From contig CAZVKB010000017.1 of NCBI GenBank assembly GCA_964627505.1, positions 1 to 33,906 of the forward strand: 33,906 nucleotides of DNA, in the 5' to 3' direction. The translations under genes were made by a program, and so were the position numbers. Shown one piece after another: positions 1 through 8,188 of this stretch. Below the pieces are notes generated by a model. That model ran no database searches. It saw only the letters and a list, made by a program, of their open reading frames with translations, and had not been told where the DNA came from. Within the stretch, counting starts at the first letter, position 1, and each line of letters begins with the position of its first letter. This stretch comes from JACJWR01 sp964627505. Its GTDB lineage: Bacteria; Actinomycetota; Actinomycetes; S36-B12; UBA10799.

Positions 1-407
1 AGTTTCCATGCGCTCTCCACCGCTTCTCCGCCGCCGATGGTGAAGAACACCCGGTTGAGGTCGCCGGGTGCGAGGTGGGCCAGTCTTTCCGCGAGTTCCA
101 CGGCGCGCGGATGGGCATACGACCACACCGGGAAAAAGGCCAGTTCCCGTGCCTGAGTGGCTGCCGCGGCCGCAAGTTCCTCCCGGCCGTGTCCGACCTG
201 CACTGTGAACAGCCCCGAGAGTCCATCGAGATAGGAACGCCCGGCGTCATCCCAGATCCGAGCCCCCTCGCCTTTGACGATGATTGGCACATGCGCACCC
301 TCGGAGTAGGTGGAGTGCCGGGTGAAATGCATCCACAAGTGACGCGCGGCGGTGCTGGCCACGGCGTCTTCGCCAGGTTCGGTCACAAACTGCGGTGTGC
401 TGGTCAT
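1..407 (-). CDS. Class III (PLP-dependent) aminotransferase, C-terminus cut by window edge
   Basis: Only about the first 135 residues lie in the window; the gene runs off the left edge. The visible part reads like the N-terminus of omega-amino acid/putrescine-type class III aminotransferases: a tract for the folded N-terminal arm (HLWMHFTRHS), the IVKGEGARIWDDAGRSYLDG block, then GLFTVQVGHG and the VFFTIGGGEAVESA stretch that normally contacts the PLP phosphate. The PLP lysine lies outside the window. The ATG at 407-405 overlaps the stop codon of the Lrp gene (ATGA), so the two are co-transcribed and probably translationally coupled. The divergent neighbours make amine or omega-amino acid substrates likely: putrescine to 4-aminobutanal, GABA to succinate semialdehyde, or beta-alanine to malonate semialdehyde. 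Family is clear; substrate is inferred. Confidence 0.85.
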   Translation of the reverse strand, partial: MTSTPQFVTEPGEDAVASTAARHLWMHFTRHSTYSEGAHVPIIVKGEGARIWDDAGRSYLDGLSGLFTVQVGHGREELAAAAATQARELAFFPVWSYAHPRAVELAERLAHLAPGDLNRVFFTIGGGEAVESAWK

Positions 408-889
408 CGTGTTCCCCACGTGTAGATCTGCTTGCGCAGTTTCAGGTAGACAAAGGTTTCGGTGCGTTGCACCTGCGGCAGGCTGCGGATGCGATTGTTG
501 ATGAGATCGAGCAGATGGTCGTCGTCCTCGCACACCACCTCGGCCAACAGATCGAAACCGCCAGCCGTGATGACGACGTAATCGACTTCGGGCAAGGTCG
601 TGAGTTGGTCGGCTACGGTTTCCAGGTCGCCGCTGGCCACCAAACCAACCATCGCGGCGCGTTTGAACCCGACCTGCAACGGATCGGTGACGGCCACGAT
701 CTGGATCACTCCGGACTCCACGAGGCGCGACACTCGTTGCCGCACAGCGGCTTCGGACAGTCCGACGGCCTTGCTGATCGCCGCGTAGGATCGCCGACCA
801 TCTTGTTGGAGTTGTTCGATGATGGCCCGAGAAACATCATCCAAGGCGGTGCCCGCGGACACCTTGGGAGTTTCCGAGGACGTCGGCAT
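404..889 (-). CDS. Lrp/AsnC-family transcriptional regulator
   Basis: A 161-residue protein with the Lrp layout: an N-terminal winged helix-turn-helix (LDDVSRAIIEQLQQDGRRSY, then AISKAVGLSEAAVRQRVSRL) and a C-terminal RAM ligand-binding domain with the GGFDLLAEV core motif. Length is normal for the family. An upstream ATG at 970 would add 27 low-complexity residues. I prefer the ATG at 889 because a -35 (TTGCCA, 924-919), 17-nt spacer and -10 (CATACT, 901-896) end 6 nt before it, which fits a leaderless transcript. It sits between the aminotransferase it is coupled to and the divergent catabolic operon. The inferred job is sensing an amino acid or amine and controlling both arms. The effector is unknown. 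Confidence 0.92.
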   Translation of the reverse strand: MPTSSETPKVSAGTALDDVSRAIIEQLQQDGRRSYAAISKAVGLSEAAVRQRVSRLVESGVIQIVAVTDPLQVGFKRAAMVGLVASGDLETVADQLTTLPEVDYVVITAGGFDLLAEVVCEDDDHLLDLINNRIRSLPQVQRTETFVYLKLRKQIYTWGTR

Positions 890-895
890 CTGTGC

Positions 896-924
896 AGTAT
901 GGGCCAGAGCCTCGAGGTTGGCAA
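896..924 (-). promoter_or_regulatory. Promoter of the Lrp gene, leaderless type
   Basis: On the minus strand TTGCCA (924-919) and CATACT (901-896) are separated by exactly 17 nt, and the ATG at 889 follows after 6 nt. Transcription would therefore begin at or next to the start codon. No Shine-Dalgarno sequence is present. Confidence 0.55.
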
Positions 925-946
925 GGGAATCCGCAGTCGGGCGCTG

Positions 947-974
947 GCATTTCGACGGAAACCGCAGCATTTCG
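947..974 (+). promoter_or_regulatory. Possible operator: direct repeat GCATTTCG between divergent promoters
   Basis: GCATTTCG occurs at 947-954 and again at 967-974. The 20-bp phasing is about two helical turns, and both copies lie in the gap between the two divergent promoters. This is where an Lrp-family regulator would be expected to bind. It is a positional inference only; the motif is short. Confidence 0.3.
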
Positions 975-987
975 CGTCGCTAAACGG

Positions 988-1016
988 TTGTCTCGGTGGC
1001 GTCCGACCCGTACAGT
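988..1016 (+). promoter_or_regulatory. Promoter of the polyamine catabolic operon, leaderless type
   Basis: TTGTCT (988-993), a 17-nt spacer and TACAGT (1011-1016) precede the ATG at 1023 by 6 nt. The expected transcription start coincides with the A of the start codon. There is no ribosome binding site before this ATG, consistent with leaderless translation. Confidence 0.6.
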
Positions 1017-1022
1017 GCCCCC

Positions 1023-2465
1023 ATGTCGCTCACACACCTGCGTAACTTCATCAACGGCGAGTCGGTGGCTGCGGCCTCCGGCGAGAATCTCACTCTGATC
1101 GATCCCTCCACCGGTGAACCTTTTGCCACTGCACCCGTGTCAGGTCGCGAAGATGTCGATGCGGCCTACCGGGCAGCTGCTGCGGCGTTCCCCGGCTGGC
1201 GTGACGCCACCCCGTCGGCCCGCCAGAAAGCGCTGCTGGCAATCGCCGATGTGTTGGAAGCGCATGCGGTGGAATTGGTGGAATTGGAAAGCCAGAACAC
1301 CGGCAAGCCGATCGCGGTCACCATGGCGGAGGAGATTCCGCCGATGATCGACCAGATCCGATTCTTCGCCGGTGCCGCCCGCGTGCTGGAAGGCCGGGCA
1401 GCCGCGGAATATATGGAGGGCTTCTCCTCTTGGATTCGCCGCGAACCGGTGGGCGTCATCGGGCAGGTGACCCCGTGGAACTACCCGATGATGATGGCCG
1501 TCTGGAAGTACATTCCGGCGATCGCCGCTGGCAACACGGTGGTGCTCAAGCCCAGCGACACCACCCCGGTGTCCACCATCCGCATGGCGGAACTCATCGG
1601 AGACATCCTGCCGCCTGGTGTCTTCAACGTGATCGCCGGAGATCGGGAGACTGGTCGCATGGTGGTGGAACACCCGCGGGCGAACATGGTCTCCATCACC
1701 GGTTCAGTGCGCGCGGGAATCGAGGTGGCCAAATCCGCCGCGCTCGACGTCAAGCGGGTCCATCTCGAACTCGGCGGTAAGGCCCCTGTGGTGGTCTTCG
1801 ACGATGCCGATGTCGCCGCAGCCGCGGAATGGCTGGCCGTCGCAGGCTTTTTCAACGCCGGCCAAGACTGCACCGCTGCCACCCGGGTGCTCGCCGCCCC
1901 TGGTATTTACGACGATTTTGTGGCCGCGCTCGCGGAGCAGGCGGCGGCGACCGCCACCACCTACTCCGGTGGACGCAACAATGAAGATGCACTCGTGCCG
2001 CCGGTGAACAACGCCAACCAGCTCGAGAAGGTGCTCGGCTTCATCGAGCGTGCCCCCGCGCACGCGCAAGTGGTGGCCGGCGGTTCCCAGCAAGGTGACC
2101 GGGGATACTTCATCCACCCGACCGTGATCGCGGATCTGCGCCAGGACGACGAAATGATCCAGAACGAAATCTTCGGCCCGGTGATGACTGTGCAACGGTT
2201 TACCGACGAGGCCGAAGCGCTGAGCTGGGCCAACGGTGTCAACTACGGCTTGGCCTCCAGCGTGTGGACGCGCGATCTCGCCCGTGGTCTGCGCATGGCC
2301 AAGGGTCTGGACTTCGGGTGCGTGTGGATCAACACCCACATTCCACTGGTGGCCGAAATGCCGCACGGCGGATTCAAGCACTCTGGGTACGGCAAAGACC
2401 TGTCGATGTATGGATTCGAGGACTACACCCGGATCAAGCATGTGATGGCGAGTCTGGAGGGCTGA
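1023..2465 (+). CDS. Aldehyde dehydrogenase, gamma-aminobutyraldehyde dehydrogenase type (first of two)
   Basis: A 480-residue NAD(P)-dependent aldehyde dehydrogenase. Visible hallmarks are the PWNYP cofactor-site motif, the general base in LELGGKAP (Glu249), the nucleophile in NAGQDCTAATR (Cys283), and EIFGPV near the C-terminus. The GQDCTA context around the cysteine is typical of the 4-aminobutanal dehydrogenase subgroup (PatD/YdcW-like), which oxidises aminoaldehydes from putrescine or diaminopropane. An ATG nine codons upstream (996) is possible, but 1023 fits both homologous N-termini and the leaderless promoter. It is the first gene of the operon, with a second paralogue starting 4 nt after its stop. 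The pair may split 4-aminobutanal and 3-aminopropanal between them; that split is inference. Confidence 0.93.
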   Translation: MSLTHLRNFINGESVAAASGENLTLIDPSTGEPFATAPVSGREDVDAAYRAAAAAFPGWRDATPSARQKALLAIADVLEAHAVELVELESQNTGKPIAVTMAEEIPPMIDQIRFFAGAARVLEGRAAAEYMEGFSSWIRREPVGVIGQVTPWNYPMMMAVWKYIPAIAAGNTVVLKPSDTTPVSTIRMAELIGDILPPGVFNVIAGDRETGRMVVEHPRANMVSITGSVRAGIEVAKSAALDVKRVHLELGGKAPVVVFDDADVAAAAEWLAVAGFFNAGQDCTAATRVLAAPGIYDDFVAALAEQAAATATTYSGGRNNEDALVPPVNNANQLEKVLGFIERAPAHAQVVAGGSQQGDRGYFIHPTVIADLRQDDEMIQNEIFGPVMTVQRFTDEAEALSWANGVNYGLASSVWTRDLARGLRMAKGLDFGCVWINTHIPLVAEMPHGGFKHSGYGKDLSMYGFEDYTRIKHVMASLEG

Positions 2466-2469
2466 GGGC

Positions 2470-3975
2470 ATGCCAGACGGGCAGCCATTGGATGGGCAAT
2501 GGATCGGTGGGCGCAGTGTGCCGGGAAGTTCCGGGGAGTCCTTGCCGGTGCGCAACCCGGCCAGCGGAGCGCTGATTGACACCGTGCTGCTGGCATCTCC
2601 GGCGGACGTTGCGGCCGCCGTGGCTGCGGCCCGGGCGGGATTCGCGACCTGGTCGGTGATGACCCCATCTGCGCGCAGCGAGGTGTTGCACGCTCTGGCC
2701 GCTCGGCTTTCGGCGCGCGCGCAGGAGTACGCGGAGGTGGAGTCCGCGCAGGCCGGCAAACCCATTCGGCTCACACAGGGATTCGACGTGCCCGGCTCCA
2801 TCGACAACGTGTCCTTCTTTGCGGGTGCGGCCCGCCACTTGCAGGGCTCCGCGGCAGTCGAATGGGACGGTGATCACACCTCCACGGTGCGCCGGGAGCC
2901 GATCGGCGTGGTCGGTTCCATTGCGCCCTGGAACTATCCGCTGCAGATGGCGATGTGGAAGATGCTGCCAGCCGTTGCCGCGGGGAACACGATTGTGCTC
3001 AAGCCCAGCGAACTCACCCCGCTGACATCGTTGATGTTGGCCGAGGATGCCACTGCGGTGGGGATGCCCGATGGGGTGTTCAACGTGGTCACGGGCACTG
3101 GTCCGGTGGCCGGCGAAGCGCTGGTGGGGCATCCGGATGTGGCGATGGTGTCCTTCACCGGGTCTACCCGGGTGGGGCATCGGGTGGCCGAAGTGGCGAT
3201 CGCCGGACTCAAGCGGGTACACCTCGAGTTAGGTGGAAAGGCGCCGTTTGTGGTGTTCGACGACGCCGATCTCGAAGCCGCAGTGCACGGCGCGGTGGCG
3301 GCCAGCCTGATCAACACCGGTCAGGACTGCACCGCAGCCACGCGCGCCTATGTGCACTCCTCGCTGTTCGATGCGTTTGTTACCCGCGTCGCCGACCTCA
3401 TGTCCGAGGTCACCATGGGACCCACCGATGACCCGGCCACCGACATTGGGCCGTTGATTTCCCGGGCTCAACAGCGCAAGGTCGCCGACATGGTGGACCG
3501 GGCGGTCAAGTCCGGTGCGCAGGTGCGCGTGGGCGGTGCAATTCCCGGCGGCAGCCTTGCCGATGGCTGCTTCTACGAGCCCACCTTGCTGGTGGGGGCC
3601 GCGCAGGACTCGGAGATTGTGCAGGACGAAGTGTTCGGTCCTGTGCTGGTGGCATTGTCATTCGAAACAGATGACGAAGCCTTCGCCTTGGCCAACGATT
3701 CGCCCTACGGTTTGGCGGCGTCGGCTTGGACCACCAACGTGGTGCGGGCCCAGCGCGCTACGCGCGAGTTGCAGTCTGGCTGTGTGTGGATCAACGACCA
3801 CATTCCGATCGTCTCGGAGATGCCCCACGGCGGTTACAAGCAGTCAGGCTTCGGCAAAGACATGAGCATGTACTCATTCGAGGAATACACGCAGGTCAAG
3901 CATGTGTCGGTGGACATCACGGGCGACGCGCGTAAAACCTGGCATCGCACGATATTCACCCTTCCGAAACATTAA
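2470..3975 (+). CDS. Aldehyde dehydrogenase, gamma-aminobutyraldehyde dehydrogenase type (second of two)
   Basis: A 501-residue paralogue of the preceding gene, with the same APWNYP, LELGGKAP (Glu253) and NTGQDCTAATR (Cys287) motifs and EVFGPV. The start ATG lies 4 nt after the upstream stop, with a purine-rich GGAGGGCTGAGGGC just before it as ribosome binding site, so translation is probably coupled. The paralogues share the catalytic blocks but diverge elsewhere, suggesting an old duplication and different substrates rather than a recent copy. The C-terminus is about 20 residues longer than the first copy. Expected product is an omega-amino acid such as GABA or beta-alanine. Confidence 0.93.
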   Translation: MPDGQPLDGQWIGGRSVPGSSGESLPVRNPASGALIDTVLLASPADVAAAVAAARAGFATWSVMTPSARSEVLHALAARLSARAQEYAEVESAQAGKPIRLTQGFDVPGSIDNVSFFAGAARHLQGSAAVEWDGDHTSTVRREPIGVVGSIAPWNYPLQMAMWKMLPAVAAGNTIVLKPSELTPLTSLMLAEDATAVGMPDGVFNVVTGTGPVAGEALVGHPDVAMVSFTGSTRVGHRVAEVAIAGLKRVHLELGGKAPFVVFDDADLEAAVHGAVAASLINTGQDCTAATRAYVHSSLFDAFVTRVADLMSEVTMGPTDDPATDIGPLISRAQQRKVADMVDRAVKSGAQVRVGGAIPGGSLADGCFYEPTLLVGAAQDSEIVQDEVFGPVLVALSFETDDEAFALANDSPYGLAASAWTTNVVRAQRATRELQSGCVWINDHIPIVSEMPHGGYKQSGFGKDMSMYSFEEYTQVKHVSVDITGDARKTWHRTIFTLPKH

Positions 3976-4029
3976 CCCACTAATGTACGTCCCACACATC
4001 GTTCCGCCCACAGGTACAGAGGAGAAGGC

Positions 4030-5217
4030 ATGACCGAGAAAGTCGACCCCCGGATTGAATTCCTTCGCAATGCGATGTCTCGGCGTGGTTTCCTCGCTGC
4101 CGCTGGCGCCACCGGCGCCGCTGCAGCACTTGCCGCCTGTGGCACCGGTGGCTCCGGAAGTAGCAGTGCCAGCGGCAGCGGTGGCGGCGACAACAAGACC
4201 ATCGTGTGGGCCAACTGGACCCTCTACCTCGACTACGACGAAGAGTCCAAGACGTACCCGTCGCTGGTGGAGTTCGAGAAGCAGACTGGCTACACAGTGG
4301 AGTACAAGGAAGACATCGAGGACAACGTCCAGTTCAACGGCAAGGTGGCCCCGCAACTGGAGAACGGCCAGAACATCGGCTACGACCTCGTCACCCCCAC
4401 CGACTGGTTGGTCGCGGAGTGGTTCCGCAAGGGGTATGCCGCGCAGATCACCGCCGCCAATGTGCCGAACAAGACCAACATTCTGCCCGCCCTGGCCAAC
4501 GTCGAGTTCGACCCGGGCCGGCAATACTCGCTCACCTGGCAGTCCGGTTTTGGCGGTTTGGTGTGGAACAAGGAGAAGGTGCCCAACGGGCTGAAGACCG
4601 TCAACGATCTCTGGGCGCCGGAACTCAACGGCAAGGTCGTGGTGCTCAGCGAGATGCGCGACACCATCGGGCTGATCATGATGAGCCAGGGTGTACGCAT
4701 CGACCAACCATTCACGAACGACCAATACATGGCAGCGCTCGATGTCTTGCAGCAGCAAGTGGATTCCGGGCAGGTCAAGCAAGTCAAGGGCAACTCCTAC
4801 AAGGAAGACCTGCTCAACGGCCAGGCGTGGGCGGCCATCGGCTGGTCCGGGGACATCTTCCAGATCAATGCCGAGAACGGTGACCAGTGGGGCTTTGCCC
4901 TGCCTGACACCGGTGGCACGCTGTGGTCGGACAACCTTTTGATCCCGTCCACTGCCACCAACAAGGCCGGCGCCGAGGCACTGATGGACTTCTACTACCA
5001 GCCCGCCATCGCTGCGCAAGTCGCCGCCTACGTCAACTACGTCTGCCCGGTGCAAGGCGCCCAAGCCGAGATGGAGAAGATCGATCCGGAACTGGCCGCC
5101 AGCGAATGGATCTTCCCCACCGACGCGATCCTCAACAACGCGCAAGTGTTCCGACCCCTCACTCCCGAGGAACAGTCCGAATACTCCGACGCGTTCGGCC
5201 GAGTGATTCAGGGCTGA
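4030..5217 (+). CDS. potD: Spermidine/putrescine ABC transporter substrate-binding lipoprotein
   Basis: A 395-residue extracytoplasmic binding protein of the PotD/PotF class. The N-terminus has a twin-arginine motif (SRRGFLAAA, residues 17-25) followed by a hydrophobic alanine-rich run and a lipobox ending in LAAC (Cys37), then a Gly/Ser linker. It is thus probably Tat-exported and lipid-anchored outside the membrane. The mature part carries family landmarks such as WANW, the YDLVTPTDW block and the SGFGGLVWNKEKVP region. A GAGGAGAAGGC ribosome binding site precedes the ATG. It is followed at once by the ATPase and two permeases, completing an importer. Putrescine versus spermidine preference cannot be read from the sequence. 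Confidence 0.93.
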   Translation: MTEKVDPRIEFLRNAMSRRGFLAAAGATGAAAALAACGTGGSGSSSASGSGGGDNKTIVWANWTLYLDYDEESKTYPSLVEFEKQTGYTVEYKEDIEDNVQFNGKVAPQLENGQNIGYDLVTPTDWLVAEWFRKGYAAQITAANVPNKTNILPALANVEFDPGRQYSLTWQSGFGGLVWNKEKVPNGLKTVNDLWAPELNGKVVVLSEMRDTIGLIMMSQGVRIDQPFTNDQYMAALDVLQQQVDSGQVKQVKGNSYKEDLLNGQAWAAIGWSGDIFQINAENGDQWGFALPDTGGTLWSDNLLIPSTATNKAGAEALMDFYYQPAIAAQVAAYVNYVCPVQGAQAEMEKIDPELAASEWIFPTDAILNNAQVFRPLTPEEQSEYSDAFGRVIQG

Positions 5218-5221
5218 CCCC

Positions 5222-6400
5222 GTGGCCCGCGGAGCAGACATCACCAAAGCTGAAGGTGACCTCCTACTGGAACGGCTGACCAAGCGGTACGGAGATTTCA
5301 CGGCTGTGAATGATCTGTCGCTGCGGGTCCCGCAGGGTTCGTTCTTCGCATTGCTTGGACCATCCGGTTGCGGCAAGACCACAACCTTGCGGATGGTGGC
5401 CGGTCTGGAAGAGCCGACAGCAGGCAGCATTCGGATTGGCCAGGCCGACATCACCTTCGCCAAGCCGTATCAACGACCCGTCAACACGGTGTTCCAGAAT
5501 TATGCGCTGTTTCCACACATGGACATCTTCGAAAATGTGGCCTTCGGGATGCGGCGGCGCGGTGTCAAAGATGTTGCAGGGCCGGTGAACGAAGCTTTGG
5601 AACTGATCCAGTTGTCCAATGTCGCCAAGCGCAAACCCTTGCAACTCTCTGGTGGTCAACAGCAGCGGGTGGCGCTGGCCCGCGCGATTGTGAACCGGCC
5701 GGCCGTGTTGCTGCTGGACGAGCCACTTGGGGCGTTGGACCTGAAGCTGCGTCGACAGATGCAGTTGGAACTCAAGCGGATCCAGACTGAGGTGGGCCTG
5801 ACGTTCATTCACGTCACTCACGATCAGGAAGAGGCCATGACAATGGCCGACACCGTTGCGGTGATGAACAATGGCGTGATCGAGCAGATGGGTGCACCCA
5901 CTGAGCTTTACGAGTCACCGAACACCGCGTTTGTGGCCAACTTCTTGGGACAATCCAACCTGTTCCCAGCTGCTGTGGTGGAGGTGGCCGAGGACCAGTT
6001 GATCATGGAGGACTCGGACGGCAAATTCCGGATGCCGCTGACTCGGGTGGCTGACGGGGTACCCACAGCTCGCGGAACCCGCGTGCTAGTGGGGGTGCGA
6101 CCGGAGAAAATCCACCTCGCCCCCATCCAGGAAGCTGATCCGCCACCCAGCGACGGCAACTTTGTCGACGGTCTGGTGGAGACCACCAGTTTCCTGGGCG
6201 TGAGTACCCAGTACGAAGTGCGCACCGCTGGTGGTGACATCATCAACGTGTTCGCGCAGAACCTCGATGTGCATGGCCTGCAGACCGTCGGGACCCGCGT
6301 GCGACTGTCATGGCAACCGATGCACGGTTTCGTGCTCGACGGCTCGGAGAACATCAACGCCGGCGTGGAGACCGTCTCCGGCAAAGTTGTGACGGGGTAG
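5222..6400 (+). CDS. potA: Spermidine/putrescine ABC transporter ATP-binding protein
   Basis: A 392-residue ABC ATPase with GTG start 4 nt after the potD stop. Walker A GPSGCGKTT is at residues 46-54, the signature LSGGQ at 142-146, Walker B VLLLDEP at 162-168, and the switch histidine in VTHD. The C-terminal part from about residue 245 is the TOBE regulatory domain usual in PotA (motifs GVRPEKI, TTSFLGVSTQYEV). Length matches the family (about 370-390). It energises uptake through the two permeases encoded next. Confidence 0.95.
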   Translation: MARGADITKAEGDLLLERLTKRYGDFTAVNDLSLRVPQGSFFALLGPSGCGKTTTLRMVAGLEEPTAGSIRIGQADITFAKPYQRPVNTVFQNYALFPHMDIFENVAFGMRRRGVKDVAGPVNEALELIQLSNVAKRKPLQLSGGQQQRVALARAIVNRPAVLLLDEPLGALDLKLRRQMQLELKRIQTEVGLTFIHVTHDQEEAMTMADTVAVMNNGVIEQMGAPTELYESPNTAFVANFLGQSNLFPAAVVEVAEDQLIMEDSDGKFRMPLTRVADGVPTARGTRVLVGVRPEKIHLAPIQEADPPPSDGNFVDGLVETTSFLGVSTQYEVRTAGGDIINVFAQNLDVHGLQTVGTRVRLSWQPMHGFVLDGSENINAGVETVSGKVVTG

Positions 6401-6403
6401 GCC

Positions 6404-7321
6404 ATGTCCATCGCGCAGGCAATCGGCGAGACCATCGAGGACAATCACCCGCCCACCCGACCCAGCCGCCGGGGCAAGTTCGTGCCCTACCTGCTGATGC
6501 TTCCGGGCATGTTCTGGCTGGCGATCTTCTTCGTCATCCCGTTGGTGTCGCTGTTCCTCACCAGTTTGCAGACACCCGTGCCCGGTGGCGATGTTGGCGA
6601 GTTTGAACAAACTTTCAACTTCGCCAACTACGTCAACACTTTGACGGATTCCACCTACTACATCCCGCTGTTCCGGTCGTTCCTCTACAGTGCGATCGCC
6701 ACGTTGCTAGCCTTGGCTATCGGCTACCCGTTGGCGTATGTGATCGCGTTCAAAGCGGGGAAATGGCGCAACCTGTTGTTGGTGCTGGTGATCGCGCCGT
6801 TCTTCGTGTCCTTCATTCTGCGGACCATCGCCTGGCGGCAGATCCTGGCCGACGAAGGTCCGGTCGTGTCGGTGATGCGGACACTCGGTCTGGTGGGGGA
6901 GACCGGCGGCATCTATCCGTCTGCCTTCGCCGTCATCATGGGTTTGGCCTACAACTTTTTGCCGTTCATGACCCTGCCGATTTATGCCAGTCTGGAACGG
7001 GTGGATCCACGACTTGTGGAAGCCTCCGGGGATTTGTACGCCCACCCGTTCACTGGTTTCCGGAAAGTCACGTTCCCGCTGTCGCTGCCGGGAGTGGTGG
7101 CCGGCACGTTGTTGACCTTCATCCCGGCCGCGGGTGACTACGTCAACGCCGCACTGTTGGGCAAGCCGAGCAACACCATGATCGGTAACCGAATCGAGTA
7201 CACGTTCTTGAGTGTGAACGATTATCCGACTGCGGCCGTGCTGTCGTTCATCCTGATGATCTCAATCTTGATCCTGTTGTTCATATATATCCGCAAAGTG
7301 GGAACGGAGGAATTGGTATGA
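6404..7321 (+). CDS. potB: Spermidine/putrescine ABC transporter permease, PotB type
   Basis: A 305-residue integral membrane protein with about six hydrophobic segments. The first begins near residue 26 (YLLMLPGMFWLAIFF). The EAA loop that docks on the ATPase is visible as VEASGDLYAHPFTGFRKVTFPL near residues 205-225. Its start lies 3 nt after the potA stop, and its end overlaps the next permease by 4 nt (ATGA). The order binding protein, ATPase, PotB, PotC is the standard arrangement for this importer family. Confidence 0.93.
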   Translation: MSIAQAIGETIEDNHPPTRPSRRGKFVPYLLMLPGMFWLAIFFVIPLVSLFLTSLQTPVPGGDVGEFEQTFNFANYVNTLTDSTYYIPLFRSFLYSAIATLLALAIGYPLAYVIAFKAGKWRNLLLVLVIAPFFVSFILRTIAWRQILADEGPVVSVMRTLGLVGETGGIYPSAFAVIMGLAYNFLPFMTLPIYASLERVDPRLVEASGDLYAHPFTGFRKVTFPLSLPGVVAGTLLTFIPAAGDYVNAALLGKPSNTMIGNRIEYTFLSVNDYPTAAVLSFILMISILILLFIYIRKVGTEELV

Positions 7322-8187
7322 GCACATCAGCGCGCCCTGCCGCCTCAATCCCAAGCGCCTCGGAATTGTCCGAACCGGAACAGGCGCCCGCGAGTGTCCG
7401 AATCCGGCGGTGGTTCAGTCACAACATCTTGCGGATCTACGCGGTCATCGCGTTCATCTACTTGCTGTTGCCGGTGGCCTACACCTTCGCATTCTCGTTC
7501 AACGATGCTGGCCGCAGCAATCTCGTATGGCGTGGGTTCACCTTTGACAACTGGCTCAATCCCTGTGGCGCCCCGCAGGTGTGCAGTTCGGTAGTGAACT
7601 CCATCATGGTGGCGTTTGTGGTCACTTTCGTCGCGACGATCATGGGCACGTTGATTTCGTTCTCGTTGGTGCGCTATCGGTTCCGGGGGCGTTCCACGAC
7701 CAACCTGTTGATCTTCCTGCCGATGGCCACGCCAGAGGTCGTGCTCGGTTCGTCTTTGCTGGCGTTGTTCCTCAACATCTTCCTGCCGTTGGGATTCTGG
7801 ACCGTGGTGATCGCCCACATCATGTTCTGCATCTCGTTCGTGGTGGTGACGGTGAAGGCACGGTTGGCGAGTCTGGACCCGCGCCTTGAGCAAGCGGCAA
7901 TGGACCTCTACGCCAGTGAACGCGAAGCGTTCCGACGGATCACGTTGCCGCTGGTGGCGCCGGGTATTGCGGCTGCTGCGCTGCTGGCGTTCTCGCTGAG
8001 TTTCGACGACTTCATCATCACGAACTTCAACTCCGGGCAGTTCACTACCTTCCCGAAGTTCGTGTACGTCTCAGCCACCCGCGGGATTCCCCCGCAAGCC
8101 AACGTGATCGCGTCCGCGATGTTCATCATCGCGCTGGCGATTGTGCTGATCGGGCAGGGCATCGGCCGTCGTCGCAGGACCAGCTGA
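7318..8187 (+). CDS. potC: Spermidine/putrescine ABC transporter permease, PotC type
   Basis: A 289-residue membrane protein with about six hydrophobic segments after a 35-residue cytoplasmic N-terminus. The EAA loop is seen in LEQAAMDLYASEREAFRRITLPL. The SLSFDDFIIT segment that follows is very characteristic of PotC/YdcV permeases. The ATG overlaps the potB stop (ATGA), indicating coupling. It completes the ABC importer; the next gene, an amine oxidoreductase, starts one nucleotide after its stop. Confidence 0.93.
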   Translation: MSTSARPAASIPSASELSEPEQAPASVRIRRWFSHNILRIYAVIAFIYLLLPVAYTFAFSFNDAGRSNLVWRGFTFDNWLNPCGAPQVCSSVVNSIMVAFVVTFVATIMGTLISFSLVRYRFRGRSTTNLLIFLPMATPEVVLGSSLLALFLNIFLPLGFWTVVIAHIMFCISFVVVTVKARLASLDPRLEQAAMDLYASEREAFRRITLPLVAPGIAAAALLAFSLSFDDFIITNFNSGQFTTFPKFVYVSATRGIPPQANVIASAMFIIALAIVLIGQGIGRRRRTS

Positions 8188-8188
8188 C

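Noticed and set aside
3874..5463. Long minus-strand open frame (529 codons) opposite potD and the start of potA
   Set aside because: It lies entirely antisense to well-supported genes, has no recognisable domain, and is the usual consequence of high GC codon bias.
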